Assembly: GCF_900156545.1 (NCBI RefSeq)
Contig: NZ_FTNW01000007.1
Span: 248,001 to 312,000, forward strand
Reading direction: 5' to 3'
DNA from: Aquipseudomonas alcaligenes
GTDB taxonomy: Bacteria > Pseudomonadota > Gammaproteobacteria > Pseudomonadales > Pseudomonadaceae
Length of the DNA stretch: 64,000 bases
A model generated the notes under the pieces. That model ran no database searches, was not told the DNA's origin, and was given only the letters and a program-made list of their open reading frames with translations. Shown in pieces: positions 1 to 9,344 of the stretch (positions are counted from its first letter, which is position 1; each line of letters begins with the position of its first letter). A program made the position numbers and the translations under genes.

Positions 1-17
1 TGTAACAAGGAGTTTGG

Positions 18-827
18 ATGAGCGCCGAGAATGCCTATGCCGTCGAGTTGAAGGGCCTGACCTTCAAGCGTGGCGCGCGCAACATCTTCGACAACGTCGA
101 TATCCGCATACCGCGTGGCAAGGTCACCGGCATCATGGGGCCCTCCGGCTGTGGCAAGACCACGCTGCTGCGGCTGATCGCCGCCCAGCTCAAGCCGGCC
201 AGTGGCGAGGTCTGGGTCAACGGACAGAACCTGCCGAGCCTGTCGCGCAGTGATCTGTTCGACATGCGCAAGCAGTTCGGCGTGCTGTTCCAGAGCGGAG
301 CGCTGTTCACCGACCTGGATGTGTTCGAGAACGTGGCCTTCCCGCTGCGCGTGCACACCCAGCTGTCCGACGAGATGATTCGCGACATCGTACTGATGAA
401 GCTGCAGGCCGTGGGCCTGCGTGGCGCCGTCGAGCTGATGCCGGATGAGCTGTCTGGCGGCATGAAGCGTCGCGTGGCATTGGCCCGCGCGATCGCCCTC
501 GACCCGCAGATCCTGATGTACGACGAGCCGTTCGTCGGCCAGGACCCCATCGCCATGGGTGTGCTGGTGCGCCTGATTCGTCTGCTCAACGATGCCCTCG
601 GCATCACCAGCATCGTGGTGTCCCACGACCTGGCCGAGACCGCCAGCATCGCCGACTACATCTATGTAGTGGGCGATGGTCAGGTGCTGGGGCAGGGCAC
701 GCCGGCTGAGCTGATGAACTCAACCAACCCGCGCATTCAGCAGTTCATGAAGGGTATACCGGACGGTCCGGTGCCTTTCCACTACCCGGCTCCGGGCTAC
801 CTCGACGATTTGCTGGGAGCGCGCTGA
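18..827 (+). CDS. mlaF: Phospholipid ABC transporter ATPase MlaF (Ttg2A)
   Basis: ATPase subunit of the MlaFEDB inner-membrane complex, which moves phospholipids between the inner membrane and periplasmic MlaC to keep the outer membrane asymmetric. At 269 aa it has the usual family length. Visible motifs are Walker A GPSGCGKTT (residues 41-49), the ABC signature LSGGM (145-149), Walker B ILMYDE (165-170) and the switch histidine in VSHD (H203). An AAGGAG ribosome site lies six bases before the ATG. The stop overlaps the mlaE start by one base, so this is the first visible gene of a tightly coupled mlaFEDCB operon. Any genes or promoter further upstream lie outside the window. Pseudomonas literature calls this system ttg2. 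Confidence 0.96.
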   Translation: MSAENAYAVELKGLTFKRGARNIFDNVDIRIPRGKVTGIMGPSGCGKTTLLRLIAAQLKPASGEVWVNGQNLPSLSRSDLFDMRKQFGVLFQSGALFTDLDVFENVAFPLRVHTQLSDEMIRDIVLMKLQAVGLRGAVELMPDELSGGMKRRVALARAIALDPQILMYDEPFVGQDPIAMGVLVRLIRLLNDALGITSIVVSHDLAETASIADYIYVVGDGQVLGQGTPAELMNSTNPRIQQFMKGIPDGPVPFHYPAPGYLDDLLGAR

Positions 828-1624
828 TGCGTAGGAAGTCCCCTATTGAGCGCGTGGCCCTGCTTGGGCGCGCGGGTATAGATGTGGTGCAGGCGATGGG
901 GCGTTCGACCCTGTTCCTGCTCAGTTCGCTGTTTGGTCGCAGTGGTCTGCGCAACGGCGGCCAGTTGCTGATCCGCCAGCTGTATTCGGTGGGTGTGCTG
1001 TCGCTGCCGATCATCATCGTCGCCGGGCTGTTCATCGGCATGGTACTGGCGCTGCAGGGTTACAACATCCTGACCAGCTACGGCTCGGAGCAGGCGGTCG
1101 GGCAGATGGTTGCCCTGACCCTGTTGCGCGAGCTCGGCCCGGTAGTGACCGGCCTGTTGTTCGCCGGGCGTGCCGGCTCGGCGCTGACCGCCGAGATCGG
1201 CAACATGAAGTCCACCGAGCAGCTGTCCAGCCTGGAAATGATCGGTGTCGACCCACTCAAGTACATCATCGCCCCGCGCCTGTGGGCCGGTTTCATCTCC
1301 ATGCCGCTGCTGGCCGCGATCTTCAGCGTGGTCGGCATCTGGGGCGGGGCGATGGTCGCTGTCGACTGGCTGGGTGTCTATGAAGGCTCGTTCTGGTCGA
1401 ACATGCAGAACAGCGTGCAATTCACCGAAGACGTGCTCAATGGTGTGATCAAGAGCGTGGTGTTCGCCTTCGTGGTGACCTGGATTGCCGTGTTCCAGGG
1501 CTATGACTGCGAGCCCACCTCGGAAGGCATCAGTCGTGCCACCACCAAGACCGTGGTCTACGCCTCCCTGGCCGTGCTCGGCCTCGACTTTATTCTGACC
1601 GCCCTGATGTTTGGAGATCTCTGA
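827..1624 (+). CDS. mlaE: Phospholipid ABC transporter permease MlaE (Ttg2B)
   Basis: Integral membrane permease of the Mla complex, 265 aa, MlaE/YrbE family. The sequence shows several long hydrophobic stretches, including one around residues 50-80 (LSLPIIIVAGLFIGMVLAL) and others near 150-180 and 200-260. The conserved central stretch LRELGPVVTGLLFAGRAGSA is characteristic of the family. The ATG overlaps the last base of mlaF, and the stop overlaps the mlaD start by one base, which implies translational coupling and fixed subunit ratios. No unusual feature was seen. Confidence 0.95.
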   Translation: MRRKSPIERVALLGRAGIDVVQAMGRSTLFLLSSLFGRSGLRNGGQLLIRQLYSVGVLSLPIIIVAGLFIGMVLALQGYNILTSYGSEQAVGQMVALTLLRELGPVVTGLLFAGRAGSALTAEIGNMKSTEQLSSLEMIGVDPLKYIIAPRLWAGFISMPLLAAIFSVVGIWGGAMVAVDWLGVYEGSFWSNMQNSVQFTEDVLNGVIKSVVFAFVVTWIAVFQGYDCEPTSEGISRATTKTVVYASLAVLGLDFILTALMFGDL

Positions 1625-2091
1625 TGCAAAGCCGCTCCCTGGAAATCGGCGTCGGCCTGTTCCTGCTGGCCGGACTGCTGGCGTTGCTGCTGCTTGCCCT
1701 GCGGGTCAGCGGCTTGTCGGCCACGAGTTCGGGCGACACCTACAAGCTGTATGCGAACTTCGACAATATTGCTGGTCTGACTGTCAGGGCCAAGGTCACC
1801 ATGGCCGGCGTGACCATCGGCAAGGTCACCGCCATCGACCTGGATCGCGACAGCTACACCGGTCGCGTGACCATGGAGATCGAAAAGCGGGTCGACAACC
1901 TGCCGCTCGATTCCACCGCCTCCATCCTCACGGCCGGCCTGCTGGGTGAGAAGTACATCGGCATCAGCGTCGGCGGCGAGGAAGATCTGCTCGCGGACGG
2001 CGCCACCATTCACGACACCCAGTCGGCGCTGGTACTGGAAGACCTGATTGGCAAATTCCTGATGAATTCGGTGAACAAGGACAGCAAATGA
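1624..2091 (+). CDS. mlaD: MCE-domain substrate-binding protein MlaD (Ttg2C)
   Basis: Membrane-anchored MCE protein that forms the periplasmic lipid-conducting ring of the Mla complex. The 155 aa product starts with one N-terminal transmembrane anchor (about residues 7-27, rich in Leu and Ala), followed by a single MCE domain (about 38-116) containing the typical FDNIAGL and AKVTMAGVTIGKV segments. The length fits single-MCE MlaD proteins. The start overlaps the mlaE stop by one base and the 3' end overlaps mlaC by four bases (ATGA arrangement). Confidence 0.95.
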   Translation: MQSRSLEIGVGLFLLAGLLALLLLALRVSGLSATSSGDTYKLYANFDNIAGLTVRAKVTMAGVTIGKVTAIDLDRDSYTGRVTMEIEKRVDNLPLDSTASILTAGLLGEKYIGISVGGEEDLLADGATIHDTQSALVLEDLIGKFLMNSVNKDSK

Positions 2092-2738
2092 ACACCCTCA
2101 ATCTCCTGCGTCGCGGCCTGCTGATCCTGCTGGCGAGCCTGCCCCTGGTGGCGACCGCGGCGCCGACTGCGCATGACGTGGTGAAGAGCACCACCGATGA
2201 GCTGATTGGTGATCTGAAGGCCAACAAGGTCGGTTACCAGCAGAACCCGCAGTCCTTCTATGACACCCTGGAGCGCATTCTCGGGCCGGTTGTCGACAGC
2301 GAAGGCATCTCGCGCAGCATCATGACCGTCAAGTACTCGCGTCGCGCCAGCGATGAGCAGCTCAAGCGTTTCGAGGACAACTTCAAGCGCAGCCTGATGC
2401 AGTTCTACGGCAACGCCCTGCTCGAGTACGACAATCAGAACATTCGCGTGCTGCCGGCCAAGGTTGAAGGCGCCGACCGCGCCAGTGTCGGCATGGAAGT
2501 TAGTGACAGCAAAGGCACTGTCTACCCCGTCTCCTACACCATGGTGCAGCTCGATGGGCAGTGGAAGCTGCGCAACGTGATCATCAATGGCATCAACGTC
2601 GGCAAGCTGTTCCGCGATCAGTTCGCCGACAGTATGCAGCGCAACGGCAATGACCTGGACCGCACCATCGACGGCTGGGCCGAAGTGGTGGCCAAGGCCA
2701 AGGACAGCGCCGAAGGCCAGCAGGCGAGCGGTCAATGA
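2088..2738 (+). CDS. mlaC: Periplasmic phospholipid-binding protein MlaC (Ttg2D)
   Basis: Periplasmic shuttle that carries phospholipid between the outer-membrane MlaA complex and MlaFEDB. The 216 aa product has a clear Sec signal peptide (basic start, hydrophobic core LLILLASLPLV, cleavage probably after ATAA) followed by an MlaC/Ttg2D domain. The segment GTVYPVSYTMVQLDGQWKLR and the following VIINGINV match the family core. It overlaps mlaD and mlaB by four bases each, so it sits inside the operon. Confidence 0.94.
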   Translation: MNTLNLLRRGLLILLASLPLVATAAPTAHDVVKSTTDELIGDLKANKVGYQQNPQSFYDTLERILGPVVDSEGISRSIMTVKYSRRASDEQLKRFEDNFKRSLMQFYGNALLEYDNQNIRVLPAKVEGADRASVGMEVSDSKGTVYPVSYTMVQLDGQWKLRNVIINGINVGKLFRDQFADSMQRNGNDLDRTIDGWAEVVAKAKDSAEGQQASGQ

Positions 2739-3043
2739 GCGAGACCGCCATTCGTCAGGGCGCCGGCGGCGAGCTGCTGCTCAGCGGTGTACTCGACTAT
2801 CGCAGCGGGCCGGCCCTGCGTGAGCAGGGGCGGCAACTGATTGCAGCCAGTACGGCCAGCGCTCTGCTCCTCGACTGTGCCGCCGTGGAGAAATCCAGCA
2901 GCGTCGGTTTGTCCCTGCTGCTCGCCTTCATGCGTGATGCCAGGGCTGCCGGCAAGAGCCTCAAGGTGCGCGGCCTGCCGCAGGACATGCAGGGCATCGC
3001 CCGGGTTTCCGGTCTACACGAGCTGCTCGACCTGCCGGCCTGA
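2735..3043 (+). CDS. mlaB: STAS-domain protein MlaB
   Basis: Small cytoplasmic STAS-domain protein (102 aa) that binds MlaF and supports assembly and activity of the transporter. The family features seen are the strand ALLLDCAAVEKSSSVGLSLL, with the conserved Asp and Ser of STAS folds, and the helix before SLKVRGLP. It overlaps mlaC by four bases and is the last gene before a strong hairpin terminator, so it closes the mla operon. Confidence 0.88.
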   Translation: MSETAIRQGAGGELLLSGVLDYRSGPALREQGRQLIAASTASALLLDCAAVEKSSSVGLSLLLAFMRDARAAGKSLKVRGLPQDMQGIARVSGLHELLDLPA

Positions 3044-3054
3044 CCGCGCAGCAG

Positions 3055-3095
3055 AGCCCTCCGTCTGCCGGGCTTCGCAGGCGGGGGGCTTTTTT
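3055..3095 (+). terminator. Rho-independent terminator after mlaB
   Basis: An imperfect GC-rich stem (GCCCTCCGTCTGC paired with GCAGGCGGGGGGC) is followed directly by six T. It lies 12 bases after the mlaB stop and 65 bases before ibaG, and so separates the mla operon from ibaG-murA. Confidence 0.8.
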
Positions 3096-3160
3096 GTATG
3101 ATTGCCGACCCGCGAGCCTTGGCCCGCCCATGAATTCTTTTGCGCCGATCGAGGTTGAGC

Positions 3161-3400
3161 ATGCAGGCCGTAGAAGTTAAGAACCTCCTTGAGGCCAAAT
3201 TGCCCAACACCCGTGTCGAGGTGGAAGGCGAAGGCTGCAACTTCCAGCTGAACCTGATCAGCGACGAACTGGCCGCGCTCAGCCCGGTCAAGCGCCAGCA
3301 ACAGATCTATGCCCACCTCAACGAGTGGATCGCCAGTGGCGCCATCCACGCCGTGACCATGAAATTCTTCAGCCAGGCCTCCTGGGCCGAGCGTTCTTGA
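3161..3400 (+). CDS. ibaG: BolA-family protein IbaG
   Basis: Short BolA-like protein (79 aa). IbaG/BolA proteins partner monothiol glutaredoxins and take part in iron-sulfur and acid-stress physiology. The C-terminal helix containing IHAVTMKF carries the invariant His of the family. The ATG at 3161 is preferred over an in-frame TTG at 3140 because GAGG lies seven bases before it and MQAVEVKNLL matches the usual N-terminus. It is directly followed by murA (13-base gap), an arrangement also known from E. coli, where the orthologue is yrbA/ibaG. Confidence 0.92.
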   Translation: MQAVEVKNLLEAKLPNTRVEVEGEGCNFQLNLISDELAALSPVKRQQQIYAHLNEWIASGAIHAVTMKFFSQASWAERS

Positions 3401-3413
3401 GCCCGAGACCCGA

Positions 3414-4679
3414 ATGGACAAACTGATCATCACCGGCGGTATCCGCCTCGACGGCGAAATCCGTATTTCCGGCGCGAAGAACTCCGCGCTGCCGATCCTT
3501 GCCGCCACCCTGCTGGCCGATACCCCGGTCACCGTGTGCAACCTGCCGCACCTGCACGACATCACCACCATGATCGAGCTCTTCGGCCGCATGGGCGTGC
3601 AGCCGATCATCGACGAGAAGCTCTCGGTTGAAGTCGACGCCAGCACCATCAAGACCCTGGTCGCGCCCTACGAATTGGTCAAGACCATGCGCGCCTCGAT
3701 CCTGGTACTCGGCCCGATGGTCGCCCGCTTCGGTGAGGCCGAAGTCGCGCTGCCCGGCGGTTGCGCCATCGGCTCGCGTCCGGTCGACCTGCACATCCGT
3801 GGCCTGGAAGCCATGGGGGCGGAAATCCTGGTCGAAGGCGGCTACATCAAGGCCAAGGCGCCGGAAGGCGGCCTGCGCGGCGCGCACTTCTTCTTCGATA
3901 TCGTCAGCGTGACTGGTACCGAGAACATCATGATGGCTGCCGCCCTGGCCAAGGGCCGCACCGTGCTGGAAAACGCCGCGCGTGAGCCGGAAGTGGTCGA
4001 CCTGGCCAACTTCATCAATGCCATGGGCGGCAAGGTCAGCGGCGCCGGCACCGACACCATCGTCATCGACGGCGTCGAGCGCCTCGGTGGCGGTCGTTAC
4101 AGTGTGATGCCTGACCGTATCGAGACCGGCACCTACCTGGTAGCCGCGGCCGCCACCGGTGGCCGGGTCAAGTTGAAAGACACCGATCCGACCATCCTCG
4201 AGGCCGTGCTGGCCAAGCTGCAGGAAGCCGGTGCCGAGATCACCACCGGTCCGGACTGGATCGAGCTGGACATGAAGGGCAAGCGTCCCAAGGCTGTCAA
4301 CGTGCGCACCGCGCCGTACCCGGCCTTCCCGACCGACATGCAGGCCCAGTTCATTTCCCTCAACGCCATCGCCGAGGGCACCGGCACCGTCATCGAGACG
4401 GTGTTCGAGAACCGCTTCATGCACGTCTACGAGATGAACCGCATGGGCGCGCAGATCCTGGTCGAAGGCAACACCGCCATCGTCACCGGCGTGCCGGCGC
4501 TCAAGGGCGCTCCGGTGATGGCCACCGACCTGCGTGCCTCCGCCAGCCTGGTGATCGCCGCACTGGTGGCCGAGGGCGAAACCCTGATCGACCGCATCTA
4601 CCACATCGACCGTGGTTACGAGTGCATCGAGGAAAAACTGCAGCTGCTCGGCGCCAAGATTCGCCGCGTGCCGGGCTGA
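3414..4679 (+). CDS. murA: UDP-N-acetylglucosamine 1-carboxyvinyltransferase MurA
   Basis: Cytosolic enzyme of the first committed peptidoglycan step, which transfers enolpyruvate from PEP to UDP-GlcNAc. It is 421 aa, the normal length. The segment GGCAIGSRPVDLH carries the catalytic Cys (Cys117 here), the residue alkylated by fosfomycin, so the enzyme should be of the fosfomycin-sensitive type. The N-terminal GGIRLDGEIRISGAKN, with the conserved Lys-Asn, is also present. It is probably co-transcribed with ibaG. A 71-base gap follows before hisG. Confidence 0.97.
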   Translation: MDKLIITGGIRLDGEIRISGAKNSALPILAATLLADTPVTVCNLPHLHDITTMIELFGRMGVQPIIDEKLSVEVDASTIKTLVAPYELVKTMRASILVLGPMVARFGEAEVALPGGCAIGSRPVDLHIRGLEAMGAEILVEGGYIKAKAPEGGLRGAHFFFDIVSVTGTENIMMAAALAKGRTVLENAAREPEVVDLANFINAMGGKVSGAGTDTIVIDGVERLGGGRYSVMPDRIETGTYLVAAAATGGRVKLKDTDPTILEAVLAKLQEAGAEITTGPDWIELDMKGKRPKAVNVRTAPYPAFPTDMQAQFISLNAIAEGTGTVIETVFENRFMHVYEMNRMGAQILVEGNTAIVTGVPALKGAPVMATDLRASASLVIAALVAEGETLIDRIYHIDRGYECIEEKLQLLGAKIRRVPG

Positions 4680-4750
4680 TTTGGGCTGCGCCTAGCGCCG
4701 CCCAATGGCCGGTCTATGCAGGCTGGCCACTGTTCTAAGGAAACCGCTTC

Positions 4751-5377
4751 ATGCTGACCATTGCGCTGTCCAAGGGCCGCATTCTCGACGACACCCTGCC
4801 GCTGCTCGCCGCAGCCGGCATCGAGCCGACCGAGAATCCGGAAAAGAGCCGCAAGCTGATCATCCCCACCACCCAGGATGACGTGCAGCTGCTGATCGTG
4901 CGCGCCACCGACGTGCCGACCTATGTCGAGCACGGCGCCGCCGACCTCGGCGTGGCCGGCAAGGACGTGCTGATGGAGTACGGCGGCCAGGGCCTGTACG
5001 AGCCGCTGGACCTGCAGATCGCCAACTGCAAGCTGATGACCGCCGGCAAGGTCGGCGCGCCGGAGCCGAAAGGGCGCCTGCGCGTGGCTACCAAGTTCGT
5101 CAACGTGGCCAAGCGTTACTACGCCGAGCAGGGCCGGCAGGTCGACATCATCAAGCTGTACGGCTCCATGGAGCTGGCGCCGCTGGTCGGCCTGGCCGAC
5201 AAGATCATTGACGTGGTCGACACCGGCAACACCCTGCGTGCCAACGGTCTGGAACCCCAGGAGCTGATCGCCCACATCAGCTCGCGGCTGATCGTCAACA
5301 AGGCGTCGATGAAGATGCAGCATGGCCGCATCCAGGCGCTGATCGAGACCCTGCGCAGCGCGGTCGAATCCCGATGA
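4751..5377 (+). CDS. hisG: ATP phosphoribosyltransferase HisG, short form
   Basis: Catalyses the first step of histidine synthesis, joining ATP and PRPP. At 208 aa it is the short form, which lacks the C-terminal ACT-like regulatory domain and is known to need the HisZ regulatory subunit. No hisZ is present in this window, so it must lie elsewhere. The PRPP-binding region is seen in IIDVVDTGNTLRANGL. An AAGGAAA sequence precedes the ATG. It lies upstream of hisD and hisC, but a 182-base gap holding a palindrome separates it from hisD. Confidence 0.95.
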   Translation: MLTIALSKGRILDDTLPLLAAAGIEPTENPEKSRKLIIPTTQDDVQLLIVRATDVPTYVEHGAADLGVAGKDVLMEYGGQGLYEPLDLQIANCKLMTAGKVGAPEPKGRLRVATKFVNVAKRYYAEQGRQVDIIKLYGSMELAPLVGLADKIIDVVDTGNTLRANGLEPQELIAHISSRLIVNKASMKMQHGRIQALIETLRSAVESR

Positions 5378-5397
5378 CCGCCAGGGATGGCGGGAAT

Positions 5398-5424
5398 GTC
5401 GAAAATGCACGAGCATTTTTCGAC
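5398..5424. repeat. Palindrome in the hisG-hisD gap
   Basis: GTCGAAAATGC and GCATTTTTCGAC form an almost perfect inverted repeat around ACGA, 20 bases after the hisG stop. No T-run follows, so it is a poor intrinsic terminator. It could be an RNA-processing or attenuation hairpin between hisG and hisD, or a protein-binding site. Confidence 0.5.
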
Positions 5425-5559
5425 CACCGACGCTAATACCATCGGCGCGACCATCGGTCGCGTCTGCCTATCCGTGTCATAGCCACTTTTCTCGGGCGTC
5501 CATACGGTGGGCTTGGTAGCCTAGCGACGCCCGAGCATTTGCCAATTAAGAGGCCCGCT

Positions 5560-6870
5560 ATGACCGCTCCTACCGCCATCCGTCGACTCAATGCCGCTGA
5601 CCAGGACTTCGCGCGTCATCTGGATCATCTGCTGAGCTGGGAAAGCGTGTCGGACGACGCGGTCAACCAGCGCGTGCTGGACATCATCCAGGCCGTGCGC
5701 GAGCGTGGCGATGCCGCCGTGGTCGAGTTCACCCAGCGTTTCGATGGCGTCGAGGCGCAGTCCATGGCCGAGCTGATCCTGCCGCGCGAGCGTCTGGAAC
5801 TGGCCCTGACCCGCATCAGCGCCGAACAGCGCGTTGCCCTGGAAAAGGCCGCCGAGCGCGTGCGCCTGTACCACGAGCGCCAGCGCCAGGACTCCTGGAC
5901 CTACACCGAGGCTGACGGCACCGTGCTGGGCCAGAAGGTCACCCCGCTGGACCGCGCCGGCCTCTATGTGCCGGGCGGCAAGGCGTCCTACCCCTCGTCG
6001 GTGCTGATGAATGCCATCCCGGCCAAGGTCGCCGGCGTGCCGGAAGTGGTGATGGTGGTGCCGACCCCGCGCGGCGAGATCAACGAGATCGTCCTCGCCG
6101 CCGCCTGCGTGGCCGGGGTCGACCGCGTGTTCACCATCGGCGGCGCCCAGGCCGTGGCCGCGCTGGCCTATGGTACCGAGAGCGTGCCGCCGGTGGACAA
6201 GATCGTCGGCCCGGGCAACATCTATGTCGCCACCGCCAAACGCCACGTATTCGGCAAGGTCGGCATCGACATGATCGCCGGTCCTTCGGAAATCCTCGTG
6301 GTCTGCGACGGCCAGACCGATCCGGACTGGATCGCCATGGACCTGTTCTCCCAGGCCGAGCACGACGAGGACGCGCAGTCCATCCTGGTCAGCCCGGACG
6401 TCGCCTTCCTCGACCGCGTGGCCGAGAGCATCGCCCGTCTGCTGCCGACCCTGGAGCGCGAGACCATCGCGCGTACCTCGCTGGAGGGCCGTGGCGCGCT
6501 GATCCAGGTCGCCGACATGGCCCAGGCCATCGAAGTGGCCAACCGCATTGCGCCGGAGCACCTGGAGCTGTCGGTGGAAAACCCCGAGCAGTACCTGCCG
6601 CAGATTCGCCACGCCGGCGCCATCTTTATGGGCCGCTACACCGCGGAAGCGCTGGGCGACTACTGCGCCGGCCCCAACCACGTGCTGCCAACCTCCGGCA
6701 CCGCGCGCTTCTCCTCGCCGCTGGGCGTGTACGACTTCCAGAAGCGCTCGTCGATCATCCACTGCTCGGCCGAAGGTGCTTCCGAGCTGGGCAAGGTCGC
6801 CTCCGTGCTGGCCCGTGGCGAGTCGCTGACCGCCCACGCGCGCAGCGCCGAGTATCGCATCAAGAACTGA
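5560..6870 (+). CDS. hisD: Histidinol dehydrogenase HisD
   Basis: Zinc- and NAD-dependent enzyme that performs the last two oxidations from histidinol to histidine. It is 436 aa, within the family range. Motifs include LYVPGGKASYPSS, VDKIVGPGNIYVA and AGPSEILV, with the conserved Glu-His pair in QAEHDEDAQS and YCAGPNHVLPT near the C-terminus. The ATG at 5560 is preferred to an in-frame TTG at 5539 because AAGAGG lies seven bases before it and MTAPTAIRRL resembles pseudomonad HisD starts. A GTAG-type palindrome lies between its stop and hisC. Confidence 0.95.
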   Translation: MTAPTAIRRLNAADQDFARHLDHLLSWESVSDDAVNQRVLDIIQAVRERGDAAVVEFTQRFDGVEAQSMAELILPRERLELALTRISAEQRVALEKAAERVRLYHERQRQDSWTYTEADGTVLGQKVTPLDRAGLYVPGGKASYPSSVLMNAIPAKVAGVPEVVMVVPTPRGEINEIVLAAACVAGVDRVFTIGGAQAVAALAYGTESVPPVDKIVGPGNIYVATAKRHVFGKVGIDMIAGPSEILVVCDGQTDPDWIAMDLFSQAEHDEDAQSILVSPDVAFLDRVAESIARLLPTLERETIARTSLEGRGALIQVADMAQAIEVANRIAPEHLELSVENPEQYLPQIRHAGAIFMGRYTAEALGDYCAGPNHVLPTSGTARFSSPLGVYDFQKRSSIIHCSAEGASELGKVASVLARGESLTAHARSAEYRIKN

Positions 6871-6878
6871 GGGCTTTT

Positions 6879-6949
6879 GTAGGGTGGACAACGCTTTGCT
6901 TGTCCACCGCCAGGCCCGGTGGAAAACGCTTTGCAGTTTTCCACCCTAC
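6879..6949. repeat. Paired GTAG-headed REP-like palindromes
   Basis: The element begins with GTAG (6879-6882) and a perfect 9-bp hairpin (GGTGGACAA at 6883-6891 with TTGTCCACC at 6900-6908). A second perfect 10-bp hairpin follows in opposite orientation (GGTGGAAAAC at 6918-6927 with GTTTTCCACC at 6936-6945), ending in CTAC. A head tetranucleotide GTAG plus a hairpin is the hallmark of REP sequences mobilised by RAYT (TnpA-REP) proteins, and an inverted pair is a BIME-like unit. It lies between co-directional hisD and hisC. Related elements occur at 17022-17071 and 54982-55038. Confidence 0.75.
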
Positions 6950-6982
6950 GCAAACCGAACGAATTCGAGGAGAGAAGGGCGG

Positions 6983-8038
6983 ATGAGCAAGTTCTGGAGC
7001 CCCTTCGTCAAGGACCTGGTGCCCTACGTGCCGGGTGAGCAGCCGAAACTGGCCAAGCTGGTCAAGCTCAACACCAACGAGAACCCCTATGGTCCGTCGC
7101 CCAAGGCGATCGCCGCCATGCAGGCCGAGCTGGGCGACAGCCTGCGCCTGTACCCGGACCCCAACAGCGATCGCCTCAAGCAGGCGGTGGCCGATTATTA
7201 CGGCGTGAGCACTGCCGAGGTGTTCGTCGGCAACGGTTCCGACGAGGTGCTGGCGCACGCCTTCCACGGCCTGTTCCAGCACGGCAAGCCGCTGCTGTTC
7301 CCCGACGTGACCTACAGCTTCTACCCGGTCTACTGCGGCCTGTACGGCATCCAGCATGAAGCGCTGGCGCTGGACGAGCAGTTCCAGATCCGTCCCGAAG
7401 ACTATGCGCGGCCGAACGGCGGCATCATCTTCCCCAATCCCAACGCGCCGACCGGCTGCCTGCTGCCGCTCGACGCCATCGAGCGCATCCTGCAGGGCAG
7501 CCCGGACAGCGTGGTGCTGGTCGACGAGGCCTATATCGACTTCGGCGGCGAGACGGCGATCAAGCTGGTGCACAAGTACCCGAACCTGCTGGTGACCCAG
7601 ACCCTGTCCAAGTCGCGTTCGCTGGCGGGCCTGCGGGTCGGCATCGCGGTCGGCCACCCGGACCTCATAGAGGCGCTGGAGCGGATCAAGAACAGCTTCA
7701 ACTCCTACCCGCTGGATCGCATGGCCATTGTCGGCGCGGCGGCGGCCTTCGAGGACGAAGACTATTTCCGCGCCACCTGTCAGCAAGTGATCGACAGTCG
7801 CGAGGCGGTGGTTGCCGGCCTGCAGGCCCACGGTTTCGAGGTGCTGCCCTCGGCGGCCAACTTCGTCTTCGCCCGCCATCCGCAGCGCGATGCGGCCACG
7901 CTGGCAGCCGGCCTGCGCGAGCAGGGCGTGATCGTGCGCCACTTCAAGCAGGCGCGCATCGCCCAGTTCCTGCGCATCACCATCGGTGCGCCGGAGCAGA
8001 ACCAGGCACTGCTGGACGCCCTGAGCTCGTTGCTCTGA
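6983..8038 (+). CDS. hisC: Histidinol-phosphate aminotransferase HisC
   Basis: PLP-dependent class I/II aminotransferase that converts imidazole-acetol phosphate to histidinol phosphate. It is 351 aa. Seen are LNTNENPYGPSP near the N-terminus, the loop FPNPNAPTG, DEAYIDF, and the PLP-binding Lys in TLSKSRSLAG (Lys210). The ATG at 6983 follows GAGGAGAGAAGGG and gives the usual MSKFWSPFVK start; earlier in-frame starts fall inside the REP-like element. The gene ends at a bidirectional terminator shared with algW. Confidence 0.95.
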   Translation: MSKFWSPFVKDLVPYVPGEQPKLAKLVKLNTNENPYGPSPKAIAAMQAELGDSLRLYPDPNSDRLKQAVADYYGVSTAEVFVGNGSDEVLAHAFHGLFQHGKPLLFPDVTYSFYPVYCGLYGIQHEALALDEQFQIRPEDYARPNGGIIFPNPNAPTGCLLPLDAIERILQGSPDSVVLVDEAYIDFGGETAIKLVHKYPNLLVTQTLSKSRSLAGLRVGIAVGHPDLIEALERIKNSFNSYPLDRMAIVGAAAAFEDEDYFRATCQQVIDSREAVVAGLQAHGFEVLPSAANFVFARHPQRDAATLAAGLREQGVIVRHFKQARIAQFLRITIGAPEQNQALLDALSSLL

Positions 8039-8052
8039 GTCGGGCCGGAAAC

Positions 8053-8081
8053 AAAAAAAGGCGCCCCACGGGGCGCCTTTT

Positions 8082-8085
<4 letters not shown>
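8053..8085. terminator. Bidirectional terminator between hisC and algW
   Basis: A run of seven A, the stem GGCGCCC-CACG-GGGCGCC, then five T. The flanking A and T tracts let it serve both convergent genes. The algW stop codon lies at its right edge. Confidence 0.85.
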
Positions 8086-9230
<1,145 letters not shown>

Positions 9231-9344
9231 CGATGAGAAATCCTGAGGGTTGCGAGGGCCCGAGGCGGCCCTTAAGGTGGCGGCATTATAGAGGTGCGGC
9301 CGGCAGTAAGGGCAGCACCGGCAACAGTTTGACGAGGAATTCCC

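Noticed and set aside
5521..6891. Minus-strand open frame of about 456 codons opposite hisD.
   Set aside because: Same compositional shadow effect; the product is His/Arg/Gly-rich without motifs.
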